Of a DNA stretch of 21,584 nucleotides, positions 1 through 7,476 are shown one piece after another. The translations under genes and the position numbers were made by a program. Every line of letters begins with the position of its first letter. Within the stretch, counting starts at the first letter, position 1. The stretch is from Candidatus Odinarchaeota archaeon (lineage in GTDB: Archaea; Asgardarchaeota; JAGGXT01), in contig JAGGXT010000184.1 in assembly GCA_021162905.1 (NCBI GenBank), forward strand, positions 1 through 21,584, given 5' to 3'. The notes below the pieces were generated by a model. The model made no database searches and was not told the DNA's origin. It saw only the letters and a list, made by a program, of their open reading frames with translations.

Positions 1-52
1 AATATATATATCAAAAATTATAATTTTTATTCGTATTTTGAAAATTTTCTCC

Positions 53-107
53 TTTAAATAGCGTAAGTTACTAAAAATAAAAGATTAAATAAAGTTAGTA
101 GGGAGGT
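53..107 (+). promoter_or_regulatory. Putative promoter and strong SD for the first gene
   Basis: A TATA-like TTTAAATA lies at 53-60, which would place initiation near 83-88. A strong Shine-Dalgarno GGGAGGT at 101-107 sits 5 bases before the ATG at 113. The box and spacing fit archaeal promoters; the start site itself is inferred. Confidence 0.5.
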
Positions 108-112
108 AGAGT

Positions 113-349
113 ATGATCCCAAGGAAGAGAATAGGAATATTTATTATAGTACTTTTTATTATGTTTGTACTATTTGCCCAATCTTTAACTCCTGTTCATG
201 CAAGCACAACCGATACGGAAATGATAAAGGTCACAAATAGTGTAATGTATGTAGGAACAACCGGTAATGACTTTATACATTTATCTATTAAAACGTACAT
301 GAGCTTATTAGATAAAAATATACTAAAAATATATATTGCTCCCTGGTGA
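113..349 (+). pseudogene. N-terminal part of a frameshifted secreted protein
   Basis: This 78-residue frame begins with two basic residues, a hydrophobic core at about residues 8-23 and a likely signal-peptidase site near VHAS (residues 28-31), so it encodes an export signal. It ends at a TGA (347-349) only about 50 residues into the mature protein. The +1 frame is open from 327 and continues for 370 residues without any signal sequence or good start. Skipping one base in the AAAAA run at 325-329 joins both frames into one protein of about 448 residues. I therefore read this as the 5' part of one gene broken by a one-base insertion, an assembly error, or less likely a programmed shift. The ATG at 113 is supported by the strong SD at 101-107. 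No family recognised. Confidence 0.6.
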
Positions 350-1460
350 CAATTCTATCAAATATGCAGGCACTTTCTCAATAAAAGAAATATATCATTC
401 TAGTTACTTTAAAGAAGCATTATATATAAGTACAGAAAAACTTTCAGGGGATATTGAAATTGTTCAGTTTAACGTCTTTAAGAATAATACTGCATTTATA
501 GTTGTAACTACTGATGATTACAGAACTTCTAGTGAAAAAAAGATATTTATTATTAATTGCATGTTTGGCGATAATATTATGGAAAAGGATTTCTTAAAAT
601 TTTTCAGCGATACAAAGCTACATCATATATTAATTAAGGATGAGCTATGGATTTCAAAAGTGCTATCACCTACGCAAATCCAAAAAGAACGATTAGCTGA
701 CCAAGAATTATCTTCAAAGACAACCCCGTATCCAGAGGATCATAAAGATTGGGTATATTCCGTTCGCTATGATTTCCTTTGGTATTGGATAAAATATTAC
801 ATTAAGGTAAGGTTTATGTTAACTGCAGCATCTTTTGAAATGAGTGATGGAGATCATACTCATATAGAAGTACGGATAATAGATAAAGAAGAGTATGCAA
901 TAGACTCTTGTGGAAGCTATTGGGAGCAAGATAATGGATTTTACATAGGCCAAGCGGGGTATTATATAGGTGAAACAATTGCAGAAGTTAGAACACATGA
1001 CTATATCATAAGTATAGGGCCTCCAATAAGAGGTTTTTATATGTACTTTTGGAGAACAGATGATGCTGGTGGTTCAAAATCACTTCCTAGCATGTATTTA
1101 GGCTTAGGCTTAGCCGTTGCAACGCAAGGCTATGGTACATTCTCGTTTGGAATTTATATATCTATTCCATTTTTAAATAACCCCTCAGCTGATGTATATC
1201 AAGAGGATGATTACACTTACACAAAATACGTGGCCGTGAAATGGCATCTCTATTATGCAAGTGTTCCCGACGATAAGCTGGAGTTCAAATGGACTATGTC
1301 ATGTAGCGAAGAAATAGATTCAGCTGGTGATGGCTATATAACTATTGATGCAAATCTAGCTCACTTAGAAGTTTGGTTTTCAACGCAGAATCAGAACTTC
1401 AGAGTAGCTACTATTACTTCAGGTACTGTTAGCATCACAATAAATATAAATAATGATTAA
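336..1460 (+). CDS. Secreted protein of unknown family, body of the frameshifted gene
   Basis: This 374-residue frame is rich in aromatic residues, Asp and Asn, with beta-strand-like alternation and no membrane helix, as expected of an extracytoplasmic domain. It lacks a signal peptide. The only early start is a TTG at 336 that has no SD and lies inside the preceding signal-peptide ORF, so the natural N-terminus is almost certainly the 113-349 frame. I recognise no family or catalytic motif. Its stop (1458-1460) lies 28 bases before the ATG of the beta-propeller gene, which has its own SD, so the two probably form one operon of cell-surface proteins. It could be a surface-layer-associated or binding protein, but that is only inferred from export and context. 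The long open frame argues that it is, or was until recently, coding. Confidence 0.7.
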   Translation: MLPGDNSIKYAGTFSIKEIYHSSYFKEALYISTEKLSGDIEIVQFNVFKNNTAFIVVTTDDYRTSSEKKIFIINCMFGDNIMEKDFLKFFSDTKLHHILIKDELWISKVLSPTQIQKERLADQELSSKTTPYPEDHKDWVYSVRYDFLWYWIKYYIKVRFMLTAASFEMSDGDHTHIEVRIIDKEEYAIDSCGSYWEQDNGFYIGQAGYYIGETIAEVRTHDYIISIGPPIRGFYMYFWRTDDAGGSKSLPSMYLGLGLAVATQGYGTFSFGIYISIPFLNNPSADVYQEDDYTYTKYVAVKWHLYYASVPDDKLEFKWTMSCSEEIDSAGDGYITIDANLAHLEVWFSTQNQNFRVATITSGTVSITININND

Positions 1461-1488
1461 AAATGACTTATGCAGGAGGTTATTGAAT

Positions 1489-2880
1489 ATGCATTTTTTA
1501 AAACGTTACTTACCTAAAAACTTAACCCACTGTAGTCCACATAATTCATTATACTTTATCTTATTAACTTTCTTTATTGCCACAAATACCATATTCGTTC
1601 CATCTCTGCACCCAATAGCCCCATCTCAATTGATAAATACCTCACATCTGTCACCCCAAATCATTGATGGTGTGAAGCATCATAATGTGTTAACATCGAT
1701 TCATTCATTACTATTTACCCAATCTTCTTGCTCTTCACTCTTAACCTCTGAAAAAGCAACACTATCTCTTCTGTGGAGATACAGCACAAATGATACAGTA
1801 GAGTCGTCGCCAGCGCTGGGTGACGTTGACGGCGACGGGAAACTGGAGGTTGTTGTGGGCTCCACAGATAGTAATATTTATTGTGTAAACGGCGAAGACG
1901 GTTCTCTTCTGTGGAGATACAGCACAAATGAAGCAGTATACTCGTCGCCGGCACTGGGTGATGTTGACGGCGACGGGAAACTGGAGGTTGTCGCATGCTC
2001 CGCATATGATGATGTTTATTGTATAAACGGCGAAGACAGTTCTCTTCTGTGGAAGTATCACATCGTATCAGAGTGGATACCTTCGTCGCCAGCGCTGGGT
2101 GACGTTGACAATGACGGGAAATTGGAGATCATCATTATTTCCAGAGATGGGGATATTTATTGTATAAATGGCGATGATGGCTCGCTCCTATGGGAATACT
2201 ATATTTCAGGTTTTGTGTCTTTAGCATCACCTGCATTGGGTGATGCTGATGGAGATGAAAAGTTTGAAATCATTATAGGCTCTGATGAAGGCTTAAGATG
2301 CTTAAACGGTGAAAATGGATATATCCTATGGGAATATAATATTACAAATAACAGCGAGGATTCGTCACCCGCGCTGGGAGATGTTGATGGTGATGGAAAG
2401 TTAGAAGTTATTGTAGGTTCATGCAATAATAATGTATATTGCTTAGATATTTTGAATGCTGGTTTTAGGTCTATATGGCGTGGTTTTCATGGAGATTTTG
2501 ATCATGCTGGAAATATGAGATTTATTGATTATGATATGGATTATTTGTCAAGATGGGATGAGGAATATTTAGGTACTGATCCGACAAATAATGATACAGA
2601 TTGTGATCAGATACCTGATGGGTGGGAAGTAATTCATGGTCTAAATGCAACCGATAAATCTGATGCACTACAAGATAATGATATGGATGGGCTCACAAAT
2701 TTGCAAGAGTATCAATATGGCACAGATCCTACTAGATGGGACACGGATGGGGACCTAATAGGAGATGCTCAAGATCCACTTCCCACAAGTTGGCTTTTAC
2801 CGATACCAGTTATTGTACTATTGGCTGTCAGTATAATATTCGTTGTAATTAATGTTTCAAGAAGAAAGAAAATAGACTAA
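1489..2880 (+). CDS. Membrane-anchored PQQ/FG-GAP beta-propeller surface protein
   Basis: ATG 1489 is preferred over the in-frame ATG 1453 because GGAGGT lies at 1475-1480, 8 bases upstream; this gives 463 residues. The N-terminus has basic residues and a hydrophobic stretch (about 21-38) that could be a signal or anchor. Five tandem blades follow, each with an SLLWRY-type PQQ/BamB-like strand and an FG-GAP/integrin-like motif SSPALGDVDGDGKLE. A segment with Asp-rich loops (DNDMDGLTNLQEY, DTDGDLIGDAQDPLP) resembles thrombospondin type-3 or dockerin-like calcium-binding repeats. One C-terminal helix (about 436-456) followed by RRKK anchors it with the bulk outside. The family suggests a calcium-stabilised propeller for adhesion or ligand binding, but the ligand is unknown. 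Blades 1-3 are nearly identical in DNA and unusually GC-rich. T-rich sequence at 2910-2936 may terminate transcription. Confidence 0.85.
   Translation: MHFLKRYLPKNLTHCSPHNSLYFILLTFFIATNTIFVPSLHPIAPSQLINTSHLSPQIIDGVKHHNVLTSIHSLLFTQSSCSSLLTSEKATLSLLWRYSTNDTVESSPALGDVDGDGKLEVVVGSTDSNIYCVNGEDGSLLWRYSTNEAVYSSPALGDVDGDGKLEVVACSAYDDVYCINGEDSSLLWKYHIVSEWIPSSPALGDVDNDGKLEIIIISRDGDIYCINGDDGSLLWEYYISGFVSLASPALGDADGDEKFEIIIGSDEGLRCLNGENGYILWEYNITNNSEDSSPALGDVDGDGKLEVIVGSCNNNVYCLDILNAGFRSIWRGFHGDFDHAGNMRFIDYDMDYLSRWDEEYLGTDPTNNDTDCDQIPDGWEVIHGLNATDKSDALQDNDMDGLTNLQEYQYGTDPTRWDTDGDLIGDAQDPLPTSWLLPIPVIVLLAVSIIFVVINVSRRKKID
1765..2457 (+). repeat. Tandem 138-bp blade repeats within the propeller gene
   Basis: The codons for the SLLW strand start at 1765, 1903, 2041, 2182 and 2320, so the period is 138, 138, 141 and 138 bases (46-47 codons). 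The first three units share long identical stretches, including the codons for SSPALGDV and the GACGGCGACGGG block. Units 4 and 5 are diverged and AT-rich like the rest of the gene. This points to recent duplication or gene conversion among units 1-3. Confidence 0.85.
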
Positions 2881-2903
2881 GAAGTTAGATTCTTCGGCTT
2901 TAT

Positions 2904-3011
2904 ATTCATTTAATTTTTCTTCCCTTTCTGATTTTTCAATAGTCTTAAATCTTCAATAGCAATCGCAACGACTTTGTGGATTGCTTCTGGTATTGTATGT
3001 TTCCATCTTAC
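2904..3011 (-). pseudogene. Possible second TnpB-like fragment (RuvC-II-like segment)
   Basis: The minus strand holds a stop-to-stop frame of about 36 codons containing AIHKVVAIAIEDLRLLKN. This resembles the TnpB region where a helix leads into the RuvC-II motif (IVIEDL-like, with catalytic Glu). There is no start codon and no room for a gene. It lies 3' of the zinc-ribbon fragment, whereas in intact TnpB the RuvC-II motif comes before the zinc ribbon. It would therefore have to be a rearranged or second copy. The match is short and may be chance. Confidence 0.2.
2910..2936 (+). terminator. T-rich terminator-like stretch
   Basis: Oligo-T runs (TTTTT, TTT, TTTTT) begin 30 bases after the propeller stop codon. 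Archaeal termination commonly uses such U-tracts without a hairpin. No hairpin is seen. Confidence 0.3.
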
Positions 3012-3050
3012 TTGGTATTATGAATACGATCCAAGCTTCGTGAGAGGGAT

Positions 3051-3359
3051 TCACAGCTGGTAGACTTTCATAGAAATGAGTGAGTTTTTATCTACCAACT
3101 GCTTCTCCATCATCGAGACTGGGGCTCCTAATAGGGCCTTTGGGACAACCCCGGAGCCCTGCATCTGAAGATTCAAGATAGCCGCAACATCCCTATCAAG
3201 GATTAGGTGGCACTTTTTGCACATCATCAACCTATCCTCATAGGCCGCCATGTGACTGGAGCAGAGAGGGCAGGTCTTGGGAGAGTTTTTCGGATTAACG
3301 TACCTGACCAGCAAGTCGAGCCACCTTAACTTGTATTTCCAATATTTCTTTTCATTGCG
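3051..3359 (-). pseudogene. tnpB: IS200/IS605-family TnpB remnant: zinc ribbon and RuvC-III end
   Basis: The minus-strand frame is open from the codon after a TGA (3360-3362) to the stop at 3051-3053, about 102 residues. It contains CPLC...CKKC spaced as in the OrfB zinc ribbon, followed by LDRDVAAILNL, the RuvC-III Asp motif in the crenarchaeal style. TnpB is an RNA-guided nuclease of about 350-430 residues, so only the last quarter is left; RuvC-I and II are not in frame upstream. An upstream tract reading KYWKYKLRWLDLLVRYVNPKNS also fits TnpB, showing that the relic extends past any start codon. No tnpA is adjacent. In intact elements the 3' end overlaps the guide (omega) RNA, and no such function can be claimed here. 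Degraded insertion element. Confidence 0.8.
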
Positions 3360-3722
3360 TCACTAATGCTAAAGGAGCCGAACAAGTATATAAATCAATC
3401 TAAACCGTAACAGTTTCAAAAGGCAAAGAGTTATATTCTTTTCTGGCATGCATTTTGTAATTTGCGTTTCTACTATAAAGACTGCGGGAGTAATATTAGC
3501 CAACTTAACACTATTATTTTGGATTGTCTCTTATTTTTTGAATTCAGCATAAAAGGTATGGGCATCAATTATTACTTTCCCACAGTAATATGAAAAATTA
3601 GCATAAGTAGTACAAGTTTAGTGATATGTATTTCTTTGAGCATCTTGTCTTAGAAAATTTGATTGATTAGAAAGAGAAATCTTTTTTATAGCCTACGTAT
3701 GCGTCAAATTTATTAAAAACGT
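3360..3722. other. Intergenic stretch, mostly no recognisable content
   Basis: These 363 bases lie between the TnpB remnant and the end of the coiled-coil nuclease gene. Apart from one doubtful 34-residue hydrophobic ORF (3448-3552) and short chance frames I see no gene, RNA or repeat. The stretch may hold decayed insertion-element sequence. Confidence 0.5.
3448..3552 (+). CDS. Doubtful small single-helix membrane peptide
   Basis: A 34-residue ORF starts at ATG 3448 and carries one hydrophobic segment (about residues 13-30, GVILANLTLLFWIVSYFL) after a Lys-containing N-terminus. No Shine-Dalgarno and no clear promoter are visible. T-rich DNA easily produces such ORFs by chance. Listed only because it is intact and lies in an otherwise empty region. 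Confidence 0.15.
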   Translation: MHFVICVSTIKTAGVILANLTLLFWIVSYFLNSA

Positions 3723-4541
3723 TCATCTCATATAGCTGGCTATTAATGTTATTTTCCTCTTTTTTGCCTCTTCCTCAGCTGACGGGTGAATCCAGTAACC
3801 AAACATTAACGCATAAATTTCATCACTTATAATTTCCTTTAACCTATTAACCACAGAACCAAATTTCTCTACATCACTACGATAAATTCTTGACTTACAT
3901 TCGCCTATAACTACTACCCGTTTTCCATTCTTATTGCCTATACCATAAAGATTTATTTCTATCTCCTCAGCATCGATTTTGAAGAACTTCCTATCTAAAC
4001 TATCTATATTGATACTCTCATGCCTATAAAGCCATCCAGGAACAACAACACGAGCTATGTCCTCCAAGCCAAATCCCACAGTATCACTAAGCCTTGATAC
4101 ACTAACCGAAAGATTCCTGACAGCCTCCGACAACCTATTTATTTGCTCTTCGGTTCTTCTTTGTGCCTCGGCTAACTCGTTTAATCGTTCCTCGGTTCTT
4201 CTTTGTGCCTCAGCAAGTTTATCGACGGTTTCTGAGAGTCTGTCTAGTCGCTCTTCGGTTCTTCTTTGTGCCTCGGCTAACTCGTTTAATCGTTCCTCGG
4301 TTCTTCTTTGTGCCTCAGCAAGTTTATCGACGGTTTCAGAAAGACGATCTAGACGCTCCTCAGTTCTTCTTTGTGCTTCAGATAGGGCTAGTATTGAGGA
4401 ATTCAGCTTTAATATATTTTCTGATAATTTATCGACGGTTAATCGTAGTCTATCGAACTCTTCCCTTGTGACCTTTATTTCTTTTACTTTGTCCTCTATG
4501 ATTTTCACTATCACATCGTAGAGTTCAGGCGTAAGAGACAT
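3723..4541 (-). CDS. Coiled-coil protein with C-terminal PD-(D/E)XK nuclease-like domain (DUF3782 type)
   Basis: ATG 4541 gives 272 residues. It is preferred to the upstream TTG 4568 because GGTGA lies 4 bases before it and a TATA box at 4572-4579 would start transcription near 4550, downstream of the TTG. Residues about 20-155 form a long coiled coil built of LAEAQRRTEERLNE and LSETVDK units, exact multiples of seven. Residues about 160-272 match a restriction-endonuclease-like fold: EIEINLYGIG (about 193-202), then VVVIGECKSR with the ExK pair (about 214-216). Such proteins are common and often multicopy in hyperthermophilic archaea and are annotated DUF3782/COG5493. Their substrate is not established. 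The coiled coil probably mediates oligomerisation or spacing. DNA cleavage or a defence role is inferred. Neighbours are a TnpB relic and a nucleotidyltransferase, a typical accessory setting. Confidence 0.8.
   Translation of the reverse strand: MSLTPELYDVIVKIIEDKVKEIKVTREEFDRLRLTVDKLSENILKLNSSILALSEAQRRTEERLDRLSETVDKLAEAQRRTEERLNELAEAQRRTEERLDRLSETVDKLAEAQRRTEERLNELAEAQRRTEEQINRLSEAVRNLSVSVSRLSDTVGFGLEDIARVVVPGWLYRHESINIDSLDRKFFKIDAEEIEINLYGIGNKNGKRVVVIGECKSRIYRSDVEKFGSVVNRLKEIISDEIYALMFGYWIHPSAEEEAKKRKITLIASYMR
4145..4337 (-). repeat. 105-bp direct repeat inside the coiled-coil gene
   Basis: Bases 4145-4232 and 4250-4337 are identical over 88 bases, with a period of 105 bases. This equals 35 codons or five heptads (a 14-residue plus a 21-residue module). 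Shorter imperfect copies of the 14-residue unit flank it. The repeats keep both the reading frame and the heptad phase, so copy number can change without breaking the coil. Confidence 0.9.
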
Positions 4542-4571
4542 TAAATCACCAAGATATAATTCATACAAAAA

Positions 4572-4579
4572 TATATAAA
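4572..4579 (-). promoter_or_regulatory. TATA box for the coiled-coil nuclease gene
   Basis: The minus strand reads TTTATATA here. Initiation about 25 bases downstream (near 4550) would give a very short leader of about 9 bases containing the GGTGA site before ATG 4541. Confidence 0.5.
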
Positions 4580-4678
4580 CTATTTCTTTTTGTTTGGCTC
4601 AAAAACAGTTTTACTTGCATATACTCGGAATATTACACATCCTCTAATGCTACACTTATTAGGATCTGTGAGAATATA

Positions 4679-5161
4679 TCATCCTTTTTGTTTTGCTAAG
4701 GCTTCATGTATCTTTTTGACACGCAAAATATCCTTTTGCCGCTTACTCTTCTCATAGGAAGAAAGTTGCTCCTCCAAAGAGGATACGGGTACTTGTATTC
4801 CCAGGACGTTAACAAATACAGGAGACTCTATCCTCTTATTAAGGGAAACCCATTTTCCTTCTATTTTCTCTTCCAGATCACCCATGACCTCAATGTTCAC
4901 ATCATTAATTCTAAATTTCCCATGATATGAGCGAAAATGTTCAGTTTCTCCAAATGAAACATCTTTTATCTTGTATTGCTCCCAAAGTTTGTTTAGTCTC
5001 AAGGCATCGTCTTTTGTGGTTAAAATATCAATATCCTTCGGTTCAATGTCTACACTTTGGAGAGCTAGGCTGAGACTACCTACAAGCACCCAGCGGATAC
5101 CTTTATTTTTAAGATCCTCGGCAACAAATTTCAATACGTTAAGCACTTTCTCAAGAATCAT
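4679..5161 (-). CDS. Nucleotidyltransferase-fold protein (MNT/AbiEii-like)
   Basis: This 160-residue protein shows the polymerase-beta-like nucleotidyltransferase signature. VLVGSLSLAL holds the Gly-Ser pair (28-29), PKDIDILT holds the two metal-binding Asp (43, 45), and VNIEVMGD offers the third carboxylate (Glu91). The rest is a helical C-terminus (SSLEEQLSSYEKSKRQKD). Size and motifs fit the minimal or AbiEii-like transferases that act as toxin or antitoxin partners in archaea, e.g. MNT with HEPN. No HEPN or other partner gene is adjacent, so the role is open; a DUF-type transferase unrelated to defence is possible. ATG 5161 has GAGTGAT just upstream on the minus strand. The gene is separated by 137 bases from the nuclease gene downstream and has no obvious operon mate. 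Confidence 0.7.
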   Translation of the reverse strand: MILEKVLNVLKFVAEDLKNKGIRWVLVGSLSLALQSVDIEPKDIDILTTKDDALRLNKLWEQYKIKDVSFGETEHFRSYHGKFRINDVNIEVMGDLEEKIEGKWVSLNKRIESPVFVNVLGIQVPVSSLEEQLSSYEKSKRQKDILRVKKIHEALAKQKG

Positions 5162-5532
5162 TTCATATCACTCAATTGTTTTTGTATGGCATTTGTAGTA
5201 GAGAATACTAACATCCTTAAACTTTAATATTTATCGGGATTTATGAAAAAAGGATGTAACTGGCTCAACAGTTATAGGAATTACAATTTTCAACATATTG
5301 CTTACATTCGTATCTTACGGTACTTTAATATATATGACAATAACTTAGAGATAGTCTCAAGACTTATTATGAACGCATTCAATAATCTCCTCTGAGTTTA
5401 CATAATATTTAGTGCTTTACTCAGCTATGTCTCTTATCAATACTTTTGAGCTTCTGATATTGCAGCGAATTCTAAGTTTCTTGGACTTTATTTCTTTGTG
5501 CTAAATAAAAAGAGAATGTTAGGATTCCCTAG
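5162..5532. other. Intergenic region between NTase start and peptidase end
   Basis: These 371 bases hold the probable NTase promoter (AT-rich, around 5210-5235) and one doubtful frameshifted small ORF (5243-5348). No RNA gene or repeat is recognised. The T-run on the minus strand at about 5507-5511 could help end the peptidase transcript. Confidence 0.45.
5243..5348 (+). pseudogene. Possible small one-helix membrane protein with a one-base frameshift
   Basis: ATG 5243 is followed by a run of six A (5246-5251). If the run were five, the frame would read MKKDVTGSTVIGITIFNI, continue as a hydrophobic helix ending FVSYGTLIYMT, and stop at TAG 5346-5348. As written, the ATG frame instead gives a poorly structured peptide ending near 5393. 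No SD is evident and the promoter spacing is poor. The hydrophobic frame could be chance in T-rich DNA, so this is a weak call. Confidence 0.2.
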
Positions 5533-7476
5533 TCACTTTAGATATTTATTAAACCATCCGACTATCTCCTCAAGTCTCTTCTTTCTATGCTTTGGCTTAC
5601 CCTTCCTTGATAAGTTATGGTTCTCATTTGGGAATAGTACAAGTCTCGTATCAATTCCTCTTACTTTTAAGGCTGTGAACATCTGAAGTGCTTGGTCGAG
5701 CCAGCATCTGTAATCCTCTAAACTGTGAATTATAAGCAAAGGTGTTTTTATATTCTCAACGTACTTTATTGGGCTCTGGTCCCAATACTTAGCAAACCAT
5801 TTCTCATCCCAGAATGGCCGTCCGAAGCCTCCAGCATTTTGATCCTCATTAAAGTAAAATCCTATATCTGTAGTTCCGTAATCACTAATCCAATTTGCAA
5901 TAGACCTTTGTGTCACCGCGGCTTTGAATCTATCAGTATGTCCTATGATCCAATTGGTCATAAACCCTCCATAACTTCCACCTGTAACTCCAAGTCTTTC
6001 TTTATCAATAAAGTCGTATTTTTCAAGTACGTAATCCAGGGCTTCCATTAAGTCTTTATAGTCCCTATCTCCGTATTTCCCACGGATATCTCTAAACTCT
6101 TCAGAATACCCTGCACTACCTCGTGGATTCGTGTATATTACGACGTATCCCTCATTAGAAAGGACATGAAATTCATGCATAAACCCCTCTCCATATGTTG
6201 TAGCTGGACCACCATGTATTTCAAGGATTGCAGGGTACTTCTCTCCCTCTTTAAAGTTCACCGGCTTTAAAATCCATCCATCAATCTCTACACCATCGCT
6301 TGCTTTAAAAACAAAATGTTCTGGATCTTGTAATTTGATTTGACTTAGAAAGCCATCATTGAATAAGGTCATTCGTTTTAGCTTATTAAAGTCATAGATG
6401 TATACCTCTGGTGGTTTAGTTGAAGTCATAATTACTGATGCAATTACCTTCTCGCTTACAGAGAAGCTATCCACCACAAATTCCCCTTTTATTACAGGAG
6501 ATATGTTACCGTTAATATCTACTTTGTAAACATGCACAAATCCACCATCAGCAAGTGAAAAATAAATATAATTGCCTACCCATTGAAGGTCCAAGCTTGA
6601 TGAAGGGCCTCTAATATCGCAGTTCATCGGGTTTCCTGTTCCCATGTCCATGTCTGTAAGTAACTTTATAGTTTTATCTTTTAATGACAGAATCCAAACT
6701 TTTGTATGCGAGGATAAACCTCTTGGAAAATTGTGTCCTCGGAATGCTAAAAGTTGATTATCTGGGCTAAATTCCAAGTCACGGATCAAGAAATCATCGT
6801 TTGTCAATTTTATACTCTGGCCGGTCTCTAGATCATAAATGTAAATATTATGTATGTACGGCTTTAGCTCATATTCCTTCACTATGTACGCTATCTTTTT
6901 ACCGTCTCGACTCCATCTTGCAAAGGTGACATTGAAATCTCCACTCGTTACTTGGGTGTAATTTCCACTCTCTACATCGATAATGAATAAGTGTGAGGAT
7001 GTGTTATACACAAAGCCCTTTTCGTTATACCATATTGGGATTTTCTCAATAACTTTAACGTCCTCATCAGACTCTCCAACAGTGGATAGAAAAAGTATCT
7101 TCTTTCCATCTGGAGACCACTGAATATTCTCAATACCACCCTTCATTTTTATTAGCATTCTGGGTTCGTATCTTCCATCGATGCGCATAACCCATAACTC
7201 TTTACCCTTTTCCTCCTCTTTAAGGGTTCTTCTCGAGATAAAAGCAAAGCGTCTTTCATCTGGAGACCACTCTGGTGATCTGTCACTAGGTCCATTTGTT
7301 ATAGATTCGTAATCTCCTGTCTCATTATTTAAAATCCAGATTTTGGATATGTATTTATCCTCTTCAAAGCTTAGCTTAGTTACCGTAAATAGTGTATACC
7401 TCCCGCTGGGTGATATTTTTGGGTCGGAGACCAACGTTAATTTTTCTAGGTCTTCTATTTTCAAGCCTCTTTTCAT
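5533..7476 (-). CDS. S9 family prolyl-oligopeptidase-like peptidase (acylaminoacyl-peptidase type)
   Basis: A 647-residue cytosolic serine peptidase, close to the usual 580-650 of archaeal S9C enzymes. The first about 370 residues form a WD-like beta-propeller (repeated WSPDGKK / WSPDERRF motifs) that gates access. The alpha/beta-hydrolase domain follows: oxyanion segment EIHGGP, nucleophile Ser501 in GGSYGG, Asp588 in HSLEDYR and His620 in NENHNLSRKGKP, so the triad is complete. Family members remove acylated N-terminal residues or cleave short peptides in peptide recycling; the exact specificity is not visible. There is no signal peptide. ATG 7476 has GGTGTGA about 9 bases upstream and an AT-rich TATA-like element near 7523-7533. 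It is transcribed away from the radical SAM gene across a 351-base spacer. Confidence 0.92.
   Translation of the reverse strand: MKRGLKIEDLEKLTLVSDPKISPSGRYTLFTVTKLSFEEDKYISKIWILNNETGDYESITNGPSDRSPEWSPDERRFAFISRRTLKEEEKGKELWVMRIDGRYEPRMLIKMKGGIENIQWSPDGKKILFLSTVGESDEDVKVIEKIPIWYNEKGFVYNTSSHLFIIDVESGNYTQVTSGDFNVTFARWSRDGKKIAYIVKEYELKPYIHNIYIYDLETGQSIKLTNDDFLIRDLEFSPDNQLLAFRGHNFPRGLSSHTKVWILSLKDKTIKLLTDMDMGTGNPMNCDIRGPSSSLDLQWVGNYIYFSLADGGFVHVYKVDINGNISPVIKGEFVVDSFSVSEKVIASVIMTSTKPPEVYIYDFNKLKRMTLFNDGFLSQIKLQDPEHFVFKASDGVEIDGWILKPVNFKEGEKYPAILEIHGGPATTYGEGFMHEFHVLSNEGYVVIYTNPRGSAGYSEEFRDIRGKYGDRDYKDLMEALDYVLEKYDFIDKERLGVTGGSYGGFMTNWIIGHTDRFKAAVTQRSIANWISDYGTTDIGFYFNEDQNAGGFGRPFWDEKWFAKYWDQSPIKYVENIKTPLLIIHSLEDYRCWLDQALQMFTALKVRGIDTRLVLFPNENHNLSRKGKPKHRKKRLEEIVGWFNKYLK

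Noticed and set aside
1715..2061. Long minus-strand open frames across the propeller gene
   Set aside because: They exist only because the blade repeats lack stops in those frames; the plus-strand protein has clear domains and a good SD.
3548..3612. Minus-strand VIIDAHTFYAEF, resembling a PIN-domain first strand
   Set aside because: The frame is only about 25 codons between stops, and no other PIN motif lies nearby.
4057..4521. Plus-strand open frames opposite the coiled-coil gene
   Set aside because: Low-complexity complements of the 105-bp repeats, rich in Ser/Leu/Cys, with no start signals.
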